Shown piece after piece: positions 1 through 8,424 of a stretch of DNA of 64,000 nucleotides. Location of the stretch: positions 186,001 through 250,000 of the forward strand of contig NZ_LSYT01000002.1 of assembly GCF_001602525.1 (NCBI RefSeq), read 5' to 3'. How positions within the stretch are numbered: position 1 is the first letter of the stretch; each line of letters opens with the position of its first letter. The translations under genes were made by a program, and so were the position numbers. Below the pieces are notes generated by a model. That model was given only the letters and a program-made list of their open reading frames with translations. It was not told the origin of the DNA and searched no databases. This stretch comes from Flavobacterium chilense (GTDB lineage: Bacteria; Bacteroidota; Bacteroidia; Flavobacteriales; Flavobacteriaceae).

Positions 1-79
1 TAAAATTCTGCTTAAAACAAATTTGACAAATATATTCCCATTTGTCTCCATCAAATGTTCCGAATTCAGTTTTTATCAT
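1..79 (-). CDS. Partial CDS at the left edge, N-terminus only
   Basis: An open frame on the minus strand starts with ATG at 77-79 and runs off the left edge without a stop. The 26 visible codons read MIKTEFGTFDGDKWEYICQI and continue with a CFKQNF-like segment, so a CxxC pair is visible. The acidic/aromatic start looks like real protein. It diverges from the gene starting at 166. The product cannot be named from so little, although a neighbour of a HEPN protein and an HNH nuclease could belong to the same accessory block. Confidence 0.45.
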   Translation of the reverse strand, partial: MIKTEFGTFDGDKWEYICQICFKQNF

Positions 80-165
80 TCTTTGAAATTAATTAGGTTC
101 TAAAATTAATAAAATTTTATCAAGAATATGTTTATATTGTAAGCAATTAAAAAACATGTTATCAA

Positions 166-1113
166 GTGATAAAAGATATACCTAATTCAAGTGAATATCA
201 AAATGTAGGCATCGAATGTTTACTTCAAGCCTATGATAATATTTGCAATGTAGATAATGCATTAACTCCCGAAACTCCTCGCAATAAAATTTGGAATTAT
301 AATCAGATTGTTTTAAGAACCTCTCTTGTACTAATTCATCAAGCAATTGAAGGATTACTTAAATCTGAAATTTGCAAAAAATCTCCACTCCTTTTAATTG
401 ATAGAAAAAGGAGTGATTGGAAAACTTTACCAAATAGCGGAGATGAGTCTTTTTCTGATTTCAATACAATTGGTGGAGATGACTTATTAAAAACATTCTA
501 TGCTTGTGTTAATTTAAAAGAAATACATGATGATTTTCCAACCCACTATGAAGATATAAGAATTAAGCGTAATAAGATTGTTCATGGATTAGGCACAGAA
601 AATCTAGCGCCAGAATATGTATTAAAATTAATTTTAAATTCATTTACTTATCTACTAGGAAAAGATAGCTTTTGGGATTCAGTATTGAATAAGTTTTATG
701 AACATCCTGGATTTGACCATGATGATTCTCATGTTGAATGGCAAGACATCAATCAATACATGAGAATGGAATATTTAAGAGCTTTCTTAGGAAAAGGAGA
801 GTTAAAAAATCACTTTTCTGTAAATATTACCGCTAGAGAATATCTTTGTCCATTTTGCACGGAAAAAGCTGAAGAAATTACTACTGAAGGAACACTAAGA
901 CCTGATAGTAAATGGGCTTTTCTTAATCCAAACGAACCAACATCAACAGATATGTCTTGTATAATTTGTCAAACAGATTTTGGAGTCATAAGAGAAGATT
1001 GTATTAAAGAAGATTGTAAAGGCAATGTAAAATACTTACTTGAAGACGAAGATTTAGGAGATGAAGAAATATGGGTCTGTTTAACTTGTTGGTACGAAGA
1101 AACTAAAAAATAG
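166..1113 (+). CDS. HEPN-motif protein with C-terminal zinc-finger-like Cys pairs
   Basis: No known family was recognised with certainty. The N-terminal half is helical and contains RNKIVH at residues 135-140, which fits the R-(N)-x3-H catalytic motif of HEPN ribonucleases, preceded by a helix with an HQAIEGLLK segment as in many HEPN folds. The C-terminal part has four CxxC-like pairs (C228/C231, C265/C268, C279/C284, C305/C308) that could bind two zinc ions. The only in-frame start before the conserved region is GTG at 166; the ATG at 156 is out of frame and closes after nine codons. The neighbours are a membrane-anchored protein and an HNH nuclease on the same strand. RNA cleavage or nucleic-acid sensing is an inference from the motif. 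Confidence 0.6.
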   Translation: MIKDIPNSSEYQNVGIECLLQAYDNICNVDNALTPETPRNKIWNYNQIVLRTSLVLIHQAIEGLLKSEICKKSPLLLIDRKRSDWKTLPNSGDESFSDFNTIGGDDLLKTFYACVNLKEIHDDFPTHYEDIRIKRNKIVHGLGTENLAPEYVLKLILNSFTYLLGKDSFWDSVLNKFYEHPGFDHDDSHVEWQDINQYMRMEYLRAFLGKGELKNHFSVNITAREYLCPFCTEKAEEITTEGTLRPDSKWAFLNPNEPTSTDMSCIICQTDFGVIREDCIKEDCKGNVKYLLEDEDLGDEEIWVCLTCWYEETKK

Positions 1114-1208
1114 ATTTAATACAATGAAAAATATATGCCTTACATTATTAACATCATTTGTCAGATTAAATAATTATAACATTATTCCAATTTTAAAAAT
1201 CAATATTT

Positions 1209-2201
1209 ATGACTGAATTATATAATAAATTAGAATTGTATTTCAATTTTGACAAGAAAGATTTAGTAATGCAAAGCTTATTTAAATCAATAGTTCTCCT
1301 TTTCGGAGGTGCTTTATTAGGTGCTTTAATTACTGACTTTGAAATTTCTAAAGCTACCTTTATGATACTTTTATTGTTTTTATTCCTGCTCACAATTTAT
1401 ATTTATCTGGAATATAAATTTCTAATTAATCAAAAGAATTTTCCAATATCAATTTTAGAACATTTAACAGCAAAAGAAGATTTAGAAGTTTTAACAAAAC
1501 ACCATAATAGACAAAAAAAAGTTTTTGAATTTATTGACCATTCAATAATGTCACTAAACACTAATACATGTCCTGTGTCTTATGATGCAATTGACGACGC
1601 AATTTGTAGAGAAGACCTTAAAGAAAGTCTTTCAAATATATTAAATGACTTTATAAATAGGACTAATTATTTTCTTGAAGTTGATAAATTAAATTTTACC
1701 AATGGTGTTTATCTTAATGATATTCTAACATTTACAGAAAACAACCCTAGTGAGTCCGTTCAGAATTTTAATTTTAAAGATGATTTAAACTTCAGCAAAT
1801 ATTTTGGAGATTTTGAGTATGATTTTAATTCTAAAGAAAAAGAATTCAAATTCCATTTGATATCCGCAATAAGTGAATCCATTTTATTTAGTAAATACAT
1901 TTGTAAACAGCTAAGATTAAATGATAAAGATTATTCAATTGTAATTTCTCCAATTCCAAATATTTGTGATAGTTGTCCTCCTCGTGGCGTGATTTATGCA
2001 ATATATGAAGGCACCGAAAATTGTAATTGCGATTCAAATAAAATATTAGAAATCCATTGTAGGCTTTTAACAAATTGGATTTCAAAATACGAAGATTGTC
2101 TATATAATGACAAACTTAAAGAACTTGGAAATTCTGTTCAAAAAAGTAATTCGGAGCATCAACACAAAAAAACTAACATAACAGAAAATCCAGAAAATTA
2201 A
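1209..2201 (+). CDS. Membrane-anchored hypothetical protein
   Basis: The family was not recognised. Residues about 22-70 hold two closely spaced hydrophobic helices (around LFKSIVLLFGGALLGALI and TFMILLLFLFLLTIYIY), which would place the rest of the protein on the cytoplasmic side. The remaining 260 residues are soluble and rich in Asn, Asp and Lys. A late Cys cluster (CDSCPPRG followed by CNCD and a further Cys) resembles a metal site. The gene lies 95 bases after the HEPN-motif gene and 74 bases before the HNH gene, on the same strand. Its base composition is as AT-rich as the rest of this block. It could be the membrane component of an accessory or defence module, but nothing in the sequence proves this. 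Confidence 0.6.
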   Translation: MTELYNKLELYFNFDKKDLVMQSLFKSIVLLFGGALLGALITDFEISKATFMILLLFLFLLTIYIYLEYKFLINQKNFPISILEHLTAKEDLEVLTKHHNRQKKVFEFIDHSIMSLNTNTCPVSYDAIDDAICREDLKESLSNILNDFINRTNYFLEVDKLNFTNGVYLNDILTFTENNPSESVQNFNFKDDLNFSKYFGDFEYDFNSKEKEFKFHLISAISESILFSKYICKQLRLNDKDYSIVISPIPNICDSCPPRGVIYAIYEGTENCNCDSNKILEIHCRLLTNWISKYEDCLYNDKLKELGNSVQKSNSEHQHKKTNITENPEN

Positions 2202-2275
2202 ACGGGCATAAGAATTGCAAACAATTAAACCGAATTGAATACTCATTAGTACATTTACCTTCTAATTTTAATAAA

Positions 2276-3139
2276 ATGCTAAACCCCTTAAATGTAAAAT
2301 GGATTAAAAGTGTAACAAGAGATAATGGTAAAGCTTGGGCATATACAAACTATAATCTGGGAGACACATTCTTATTAAATTTCTCCAAAAACCCCAAATG
2401 GTATCCAACAAATTACTTAAAAGCTAAACCTGGAGAAATAATTGTGCTCTTTCAATCAATGTTACAAACTTTGGAATATCCCGCTGGATGGTATATGACA
2501 CATTTAATTACTCCACTAGACAATCATATTGATAAAATAGATAATACATTACATCCTTATGTAAGATTAGTGGGAGTTGTTGGAAAACCAAGAAATTCAA
2601 ACCCAATCAATAATGAATGGAGTTTATATAAATGTAATCGAGGTCAAATTTGTAAAATAGATACTATTGAAAATAAGAATAGAGACTTAACTATTTTACA
2701 AAAACAGGAATTCATCAGTAACTTATTTGAAATTGACACTCACTTATTAGAAAATTTGTCAAATATAGAATTTGAACAAATTGATTTCTACGAGAATGGA
2801 GTGGAAGAAGGTAGTGAGAAAACAAAACTCAAACTTCATAAATACAAAGAAAGAAATGCAGATATTATAATAAAAGCCAAAAATCAAGCTAGTCTACTTA
2901 ATAAATTGTATTGTGAAGTATGCTCATTCAATTTCGCAGATGAATACCCAAATTTAGGAGAAGGATTTATAGAATGTCATCATAAAAATCCAATAGCAAC
3001 TGGAGGAATTAGAATTACGAAGGTCGAAGACCTAGCAATTGTTTGTTCTAATTGTCATAGGATGCTTCATAGAAAAAATAATATTGGAAAGTATTATTCT
3101 GTGGACGAATTAAAGTCAATTATAAAGAATAAAATTTAA
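2276..3139 (+). CDS. HNH endonuclease with an N-terminal, possibly PUA/EVE-like domain
   Basis: The C-terminal 80 residues form an HNH nuclease domain: a zinc-binding CEVC pair, ECHHKNPI with the catalytic His, a central Asp/Leu-Ala segment, CSNCHRMLH with the second Cys pair, and the final His. This is the McrA-like beta-beta-alpha-metal arrangement used to cut DNA. The first 150 residues are a separate domain (WIKSVTRDNGKAWAYTN, then KPGEIIVLFQSM and WYMTHLITPLDN) whose style recalls PUA/EVE modified-base readers fused to HNH nucleases; that likeness is from memory and is uncertain. The next gene starts only 11 bases downstream, so the two are probably co-transcribed. A modified-DNA restriction role is plausible. 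No methyltransferase is present here. Confidence 0.75.
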   Translation: MLNPLNVKWIKSVTRDNGKAWAYTNYNLGDTFLLNFSKNPKWYPTNYLKAKPGEIIVLFQSMLQTLEYPAGWYMTHLITPLDNHIDKIDNTLHPYVRLVGVVGKPRNSNPINNEWSLYKCNRGQICKIDTIENKNRDLTILQKQEFISNLFEIDTHLLENLSNIEFEQIDFYENGVEEGSEKTKLKLHKYKERNADIIIKAKNQASLLNKLYCEVCSFNFADEYPNLGEGFIECHHKNPIATGGIRITKVEDLAIVCSNCHRMLHRKNNIGKYYSVDELKSIIKNKI

Positions 3140-3150
3140 AAATCTAAAAA

Positions 3151-3933
3151 ATGAGTTTAAATAAGCCTTTCCACAGAAATTATCGCCCTTTAAAGCAAAG
3201 CCCTAACTCGGGATATAGTAGCTGGGCTTATATTGTAGACCATTCTTATTCTGACAATCCAGAATATTACACAAGGGCTTTTTCAATTATTCAAGAAGAT
3301 ATAATCAAATTATTTGAATTTGTTGAACCTTCAGACATTAACAATTCAACATATTCTTTCAGAATACACGAATTGTTAATCAGAATTTGTATTGAAGTTG
3401 AAGCAAATTTCAAAGCAATATTGCGAGAAAACATCTTTAATCCAGTGGATAGATATAATGTAATCCGTCAAGAAAATAGTTGGAACATAAATGATTTTGC
3501 TATTGTAAATAAAACTCATCATTTAGATGATTATTCAATTAAACTTCCTTTTTGGAAGGGAACCACAAATATTAGAAAACCTTTTTACGAATGGAAACAA
3601 AACAGACCTTTACCATGGTATCAAGCTTACAACAAGTCTAAACATGATAGGGTTCATAATTTTGAAATTGCTAATTTCAGTAATTTAATTGATGCTTATG
3701 CGGGTTTATGTGTACTACTCTCTTCTCAATTTAGAACTGAAGATTTTAATCCAGGCAACCAAAGTCTTGGAGTAAATACAGATTCTTATTTCGGAGGAGG
3801 CTTCGGTATTGGTAATTTCTTAATTGTTGACTGGCCTGATGATTGGAGTGACTCTGAACTTTATGATTTTGATTGGTCAAATCTTAAAAATGAAACAATT
3901 CGCTTTAATAAAATTGATTATAATACAATTTAA
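3151..3933 (+). CDS. Hypothetical protein with an NKSKHDRVH motif
   Basis: Not assigned to a named family. The protein is soluble, with an aromatic N-terminus, a helical core (IHELLIRICIEVEANFKA) and a central AYNKSKHDRVHNF segment near residue 165 followed by another helix (LIDAYAGLCVLLSSQ). Helical proteins with this kind of K-H-D-R pattern are often encoded beside nucleases and may have a HEPN-like fold, but this is an impression and not an assignment. The C-terminus is Gly-rich (SYFGGGFGIGNF) and then strongly acidic (WPDDWSDSELYDFDW). It begins 11 bases after the HNH gene and ends the accessory block; a terminator lies about 100 bases downstream. Confidence 0.6.
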   Translation: MSLNKPFHRNYRPLKQSPNSGYSSWAYIVDHSYSDNPEYYTRAFSIIQEDIIKLFEFVEPSDINNSTYSFRIHELLIRICIEVEANFKAILRENIFNPVDRYNVIRQENSWNINDFAIVNKTHHLDDYSIKLPFWKGTTNIRKPFYEWKQNRPLPWYQAYNKSKHDRVHNFEIANFSNLIDAYAGLCVLLSSQFRTEDFNPGNQSLGVNTDSYFGGGFGIGNFLIVDWPDDWSDSELYDFDWSNLKNETIRFNKIDYNTI

Positions 3934-4037
3934 AAAGGCATAATATCCCTTAATTGTTTATTTAGTTTCTGATATGCAAACGATAATTTCTTCAAATCCT
4001 CAATAAACAAGTTCGACAATTCAACTGTAAAGGGTAC

Positions 4038-4067
4038 AAAAACCTCTTCATAACTGAAGAGGTTTTT
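4038..4067. terminator. Rho-independent terminator, bidirectional
   Basis: The 13-base arms 4038-4050 and 4055-4067 are exact complements around a TAAC loop. Runs of A before and T after allow use on both strands. It would stop the accessory block from the left and the LysR gene from the right. Confidence 0.85.
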
Positions 4068-4099
4068 TTGGTTTATTGTGTATTTTAAATCAACAATGA

Positions 4100-4984
4100 T
4101 TATTTTTTATTAGATATTTCATTCAGTTGTTCTTGTAAAACATTGCATAATATCGTTATAAAACTCTCTATAACAACAGATGAACTTTTAGATTGCTTTA
4201 GTATAAATATAGATATTTCAGGTAAAACGGGTAAATTTGAAGACGGAAACAAAACAATACAATCAGACGGCAACCCTATTTCTGTACGTATAGTTATACC
4301 CAATCCCACTTGAGTGGCTGCCCATATACCCGCTAAACTACTAGCAGTAAGAACAGGATGCCAACTTAAATTCATTTTTTGAAGTGTTTCAATTGCAATT
4401 TCCCTAAAGACACAAGGAGCTTCAAACAACAATAATGGCAATGGTTCTCTTAGCGCAATTGATTCGTCTCTATTACCAATCCATCTCAATGGTACTTTTC
4501 CAACAGAAATAGCATTCTCCGGAACGTGTTTCCCAAAAGTTACAACTAAATCTAATTTTCCAGAATCTAATTTTTGCATTAGCACTTCTTCTCTATCAAT
4601 GATTATTTCTAATTGAATCAGCGAATGAAGAAGATTAAAACGCTCTAATGCAAGGGCAAGAATTTTTTCTGAAAAATCAATTCGCATACCCAACCTTACT
4701 TGCCCTGTTACAGACACCTGAGCTAATGCCTGTAGAGCCTTATTATTTATTTCTAATAATTCTCGTGCATATCCAAGAAGTAAATCGCCACTATTTGTTA
4801 ATTCCCAGGTTCTTCCTTGTTTTATAAAAAGTTTATGACCTGTTATTTCTTCCAATCGTTGCATTTGTAAAGTTATTGCTGATTGGGTACGAAAAACCCG
4901 ATCTGCTGTTTTTGTAAAACTTTTCAAATCTGCAGCCAATACAAAGGTTCGCAATAATTCTAAATCAAGTAAATCTCTTATCAT
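4100..4984 (-). CDS. LysR-family transcriptional regulator
   Basis: At 294 residues it has the usual LysR length. The winged helix-turn-helix is at residues 5-65 (FVLAADLKSFTKTADRV, QSAITLQMQRLEEITGHKLF) and is followed by a linker helix and a substrate-binding domain of two periplasmic-binding-like lobes from about residue 90. It is divergent from the metallo-hydrolase gene at 5127, with 142 bases between them, the classic arrangement in which a LysR protein regulates itself and its neighbour. A perfect minus-strand -7 element (TATATTTG on that strand, 5035-5028) sits 44 bases before the start. The inducer is unknown. Confidence 0.9.
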   Translation of the reverse strand: MIRDLLDLELLRTFVLAADLKSFTKTADRVFRTQSAITLQMQRLEEITGHKLFIKQGRTWELTNSGDLLLGYARELLEINNKALQALAQVSVTGQVRLGMRIDFSEKILALALERFNLLHSLIQLEIIIDREEVLMQKLDSGKLDLVVTFGKHVPENAISVGKVPLRWIGNRDESIALREPLPLLLFEAPCVFREIAIETLQKMNLSWHPVLTASSLAGIWAATQVGLGITIRTEIGLPSDCIVLFPSSNLPVLPEISIFILKQSKSSSVVIESFITILCNVLQEQLNEISNKK

Positions 4985-5004
4985 ACTTTAATTTTATTAA
5001 TGCG

Positions 5005-5054
5005 TTGCATTTAAATTTTGAATTATGCAAATATAATAAATCGAGATAATTTTG
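5005..5054. promoter_or_regulatory. LysR/metallo-hydrolase divergent promoters and candidate operator
   Basis: Three elements lie in this short interval. TTGCAT (5005-5010) and ATGCAA (5025-5030) form an inverted repeat with a 14-base spacer. A Bacteroidota -7 box for the minus strand lies at 5028-5035, and one for the plus strand (TAATTTTG) at 5047-5054. The inverted repeat would overlap the LysR promoter, which suits autoregulation. Its use as the LysR site is an inference. Confidence 0.5.
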
Positions 5055-5126
5055 ACACAAATTAAAAAAACAGCCCCATAATAAAATATTGAATTTAGAC
5101 CATAACTAAAACAGCACTACTTAAAA

Positions 5127-6041
5127 ATGACAAAGAACAAATACAACAACAGCACAAACTTTAATCGTTTTAACTTAGGAGAATTAGAGATAACCATCAT
5201 GAGCGATGGTTATCAAATCATGAAACCAGCACATCCAATATTTGGACCGACTACTAAACCTGAAATCATCAAAGAATTGCTTCAGCAAAATTTCAGACAA
5301 ACGGAGCAGGTCAACCTAAGTATTAATATCATGCTTATAAAAAAACAAAATCAATTAATTTTAATTGATAGCGGATTAGGGAGCGAAGAATCAACAGCTG
5401 GTTATTTACAACAATCACTAATCTTTGCTGGTTTTAAAAGTACAGACATTACTGATATTATAATCACACATTGCCACTTAGATCATATCGCAGGATTAGT
5501 AAATCAGAAAAAAGATCTTGCATTTCCAAATGCGACTATTTACTTAGCAGAAACAGAATATGATTTCTGGACTTCCAGTAAGCCTGATTTTTCTAAAAGT
5601 TTTTTACAAAACAACCCTGCTTTAATTTCAAAAATGGTTAGCAAAATAAACGATCTTTTAAACATTATTAAACCTAAACTAAAATTAACGAAACAAGATG
5701 CAGTACTATTTGAATGCATTCGCCTAATTTCTGCACCAGGACACACTCCTGGACATACACTTTTGGATATATTCTCGCATGATGAAAAAATTTTACACAT
5801 AGCAGATCTTATCCATTCAGATGTACTTTTATTCACACATCCTGAATGGGGTTTTTTATTTGATACTGATTTTGACCTGGCAATAACTACACGCAAAAAC
5901 ATGCTTGAAATACTCGAAAAGAGCAAAGTACTTATATTTGCTTATCATTTGCCCTGGCCCGGATTAGGACATGTAAGTTGCGATCATAGTGCATTTAAGT
6001 GGATACCTAAGGTTTACGACACACCTTTTGACCAATATTAA
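5127..6041 (+). CDS. MBL-fold metallo-hydrolase
   Basis: A metallo-beta-lactamase-fold hydrolase of 304 residues. The metal-binding signature THCHLDH is at residues 114-120. Further ligands are the His in APGHTPGHT near residue 210, an Asp in the ADLIHSD segment and a late His in the YHLPWPGLGH region, so all expected ligands appear present. There is no signal peptide, so it should be cytoplasmic. Such enzymes act on lactones, thioesters or similar esters; the substrate cannot be told from the sequence. It is transcribed away from a LysR regulator that probably controls it. Confidence 0.9.
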   Translation: MTKNKYNNSTNFNRFNLGELEITIMSDGYQIMKPAHPIFGPTTKPEIIKELLQQNFRQTEQVNLSINIMLIKKQNQLILIDSGLGSEESTAGYLQQSLIFAGFKSTDITDIIITHCHLDHIAGLVNQKKDLAFPNATIYLAETEYDFWTSSKPDFSKSFLQNNPALISKMVSKINDLLNIIKPKLKLTKQDAVLFECIRLISAPGHTPGHTLLDIFSHDEKILHIADLIHSDVLLFTHPEWGFLFDTDFDLAITTRKNMLEILEKSKVLIFAYHLPWPGLGHVSCDHSAFKWIPKVYDTPFDQY

Positions 6042-6093
6042 AAACAGAAGATTATTCACAAATACAATTTAATTAGATAATTTTTCACCTTAG

Positions 6094-6561
6094 TTAAACC
6101 TCACAACCAGCCTCATGCAAAACTGGAAAATTGCAGGAATTGGCAATAAAACACAATTGATTTGCTTTAAAATGCAACTCTAAAGCCAACTCGATTTGAT
6201 CCGGATTTGAGATTTTCACTTTAGGATATAATTTAACCTCAACAAAACGTCCGCTTCCGTCCGGATTTACTTCTAGTGTTGCTTCGGCATTGTCTGAATA
6301 TTCCAGAACTTCTATTCCGCTTTGGGAGCAGACATATAAATACGACATCATATGACAGGAAACTAAACTGCTCAACAATAAATCTTCAGGATTATATAAT
6401 TCCGGATTACCTCTAAAAGCTTTAGCTGCCGAAACATCTAAAACTGGTTTTCCTTCAATTTTAATTTGATGACTTTTGCTGTAAAGTTTTGAAGTTGTTT
6501 CTTCTGGATTTTTTTTTGAAGTCCAGTTTAGTTCTGCCTTGAATAGATGTTTAAATGCCAT
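6094..6561 (-). CDS. OsmC-family peroxiredoxin-like protein
   Basis: The 155-residue protein fits the OsmC/Ohr family, which reduces organic hydroperoxides with a pair of Cys residues. C69 in the LLSSLVSCHMMSY helix and C143 in IANSCNF match the two expected positions. A third Cys, C137, lies nearby. The product is cytosolic. It converges with the metallo-hydrolase gene across a 52-base gap and is followed upstream by a separate lipoprotein gene. Family assignment is secure. Whether it acts on hydroperoxides or on other thiol-reactive compounds is not. Confidence 0.88.
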   Translation of the reverse strand: MAFKHLFKAELNWTSKKNPEETTSKLYSKSHQIKIEGKPVLDVSAAKAFRGNPELYNPEDLLLSSLVSCHMMSYLYVCSQSGIEVLEYSDNAEATLEVNPDGSGRFVEVKLYPKVKISNPDQIELALELHFKANQLCFIANSCNFPVLHEAGCEV

Positions 6562-6612
6562 ATTCTATTTTTTTTTCGTTAATGAATTATTTCTATTTCA
6601 AAAAACTATTTA

Positions 6613-7257
6613 TTATGGTCTTTGCTCTGAGTCTATTTTTTCAATAACCCATCTGGCGTTTATTTTTTTTAAAGTATACTTATAATTTACTCCGGTCATA
6701 GGCAGATAAAATCTAACTTCTGAAATAGAATCATTTTTTTGATTAACAAGATATTTGCTTTTTTCAATATTTGGCAAAACATCTTCAAGAGATTCTTGAG
6801 TGAAAAAGAAACGATCATAATCAAATCCAAACGGAGGACTGTCATTCTCAGGATTTTTCTTAAAATATTTATCTCCTTCTATGAATATTTGTTTTTCATT
6901 TTTAAGAAAGACATCAGCTAAAAAACCACTCTTTTTCAATTCTTCAATATATTTTTCTACTTTGCTAAAATCTACATAATAATTTTTTGCCTCTTCATTT
7001 TCCTGCGCGTCCATTGGTCCGCCGCCAATAGTATCGAAGTTATTTAATACGTTACTATTGTTAATATACCATTTCATGAAGTTTTTAACTAATTCTATTT
7101 GCTCTTTATTACTGATATTAGGATCAACTTCTTTTGCTTTTGAAGAATCGGCTTTAACAATAGGATTATTTTTTAATTGACTTTTGTCTTTATTCTGACA
7201 ACTTTGAATAAATAAAACTAAAGTTGAAATGTAAATAATTATTTTTTTCACAATCAC
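6613..7257 (-). CDS. Lipoprotein, DUF3828-like
   Basis: The N-terminus (IIIYISTLVLFIQSC) is a lipoprotein signal with Cys as the first mature residue, so the product is predicted to be membrane-anchored in the cell envelope. The body starts a helical segment EQIELVKNFMKWYINNSN, then FDTIGGGPMDAQ, and ends in beta-rich sequence (EVRFYLPMTGVNYKYTLKKI) with WVIEKID. This pattern resembles DUF3828 proteins as remembered; function is unknown. It is 51 bases upstream of the OsmC gene on the same strand and may share its transcript. Confidence 0.75.
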   Translation of the reverse strand: MIVKKIIIYISTLVLFIQSCQNKDKSQLKNNPIVKADSSKAKEVDPNISNKEQIELVKNFMKWYINNSNVLNNFDTIGGGPMDAQENEEAKNYYVDFSKVEKYIEELKKSGFLADVFLKNEKQIFIEGDKYFKKNPENDSPPFGFDYDRFFFTQESLEDVLPNIEKSKYLVNQKNDSISEVRFYLPMTGVNYKYTLKKINARWVIEKIDSEQRP

Positions 7258-7311
7258 GCTTTTTAAATCTTCTATATATTCCTCAAATGTAAGACAGAAT
7301 CAATGAAATAA

Positions 7312-7346
7312 AAAAACCTCGAAAGCACATCACTTTCGAAGTTTTT
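7312..7346 (-). terminator. Terminator of the alpha/beta hydrolase gene
   Basis: An imperfect hairpin (arms 7312-7325 and 7333-7346, one mismatch, 7-base loop) is flanked by an A-run that reads as a T-run on the minus strand. It lies 38 bases past the stop of the hydrolase gene. Confidence 0.75.
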
Positions 7347-7383
7347 AGAAAATTACTAAACTGGTAAACTTTTGAATCTGCTT

Positions 7384-8262
7384 TTATTTACCCCATTTAG
7401 TCCAATCTGAATCTGGTCTTTTAAACGGTTCTGATAAAAACTTATTTGCTAATGCATTAAATACTTGCGGACTTGAAGCCGGTGCAAAATGAGTCTCTCC
7501 CGGCATAATGCACAACTGTGCTTTAGGTATATTTTCGAAAATTTCAACCGTATGCTCATTTCTGATTACATCTCTATCTCCAGCTATTACAAGCACTTTT
7601 GCTTTAATTTTTGACAAATCTTTAGCAGCAATACTAGGCTGATATACTAAAAGTCCAGAAATTTGTTTCATTAGACTCCAATTCTCGCTAGTATCTTTTT
7701 CTTTAATTTTTGAGACGACAAATTTTCTCATATTCTGAAGATCTTTTGCCGCCCATGAATAAATAGCCGTAGAATCAGGTCGTAAATTAGCACCCATCGC
7801 TACAATTTTCTTTATTTTTGATTTCCCTGAAATCCCCATTTGCAAACCAACAATTCCTCCGTCACTCCATCCAATAACACTTATCGAATCTAATTTTAAG
7901 TGATTAACCAATCCTTCCATATCTTTTGTGATTTGAACATAGGTTAGAGAATCCGTTTTCAACTCCGATTTGCCTTGTCCTCTACTATCAACAGCAATAA
8001 CTCTGTACTTACTTTTAAAATAATCAATCTGATTTCCCATTGATTCAATACTTCCTCCGTTTCCATGAATCAATAACAAAGGTTCTCCTTTTCCATATTC
8101 TTCATAGTAGATTTTAGCACCATTGAGTTCGGCAAATTTCCCAACAGCAGTATTTTTACCATAAGGAGTGTCGAATTTAAAATTCATCTGAACCTGAGCA
8201 TGTGCAATGCCAAATAATGTAGATGTTAATAATAGAAGTAATACTTTAAATGATTTTTTCAT
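7384..8262 (-). CDS. Secreted alpha/beta hydrolase
   Basis: A cleavable signal peptide (VLLLLLTSTLFGIAHAQ) predicts export to the periplasm or beyond. The alpha/beta-hydrolase core is complete: oxyanion loop HGNGG near residues 66-70, nucleophile elbow GWSDGG with S133, an acid in the AGDRDVI strand and the final His in GETHFAP. Family members hydrolyse esters, amides, lactones or haloalkanes, and the substrate cannot be told here. It follows the arabinose operon but is separated from it by a good terminator at 8365-8397, so it is probably a separate unit. Confidence 0.9.
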   Translation of the reverse strand: MKKSFKVLLLLLTSTLFGIAHAQVQMNFKFDTPYGKNTAVGKFAELNGAKIYYEEYGKGEPLLLIHGNGGSIESMGNQIDYFKSKYRVIAVDSRGQGKSELKTDSLTYVQITKDMEGLVNHLKLDSISVIGWSDGGIVGLQMGISGKSKIKKIVAMGANLRPDSTAIYSWAAKDLQNMRKFVVSKIKEKDTSENWSLMKQISGLLVYQPSIAAKDLSKIKAKVLVIAGDRDVIRNEHTVEIFENIPKAQLCIMPGETHFAPASSPQVFNALANKFLSEPFKRPDSDWTKWGK

Positions 8263-8364
8263 AAAGGAGGTTTCTTGTTATAGTTATACCACAAACGTAA
8301 GAAATAATTTAACAAATTAACAAAGTCTTTATAAATCTTAATGCTTTTTATTATTTACAAATAA

Positions 8365-8397
8365 AAAAACCTCGAAAGTATTCTTTTCGAGGTTTTT
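8365..8397 (-). terminator. Terminator of the arabinose operon
   Basis: Arms 8365-8377 and 8385-8397 pair perfectly around a 7-base loop, with the A-run on the left reading as T on the minus strand. It closes the araB-araD-araA-galM transcript and is nearly the same sequence as the next terminator at 7312. Confidence 0.85.
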
Positions 8398-8424
8398 CAG
8401 AGAATTAGTAAACAAATTCTAAAA

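Noticed and set aside
4003..4035. A GTTCGA-containing tract that looks like a tRNA T-loop near the right end of the accessory block
   Set aside because: The flanking bases do not form a T-stem and no acceptor or anticodon arms can be drawn, so a tRNA or attachment-site remnant is not supported.
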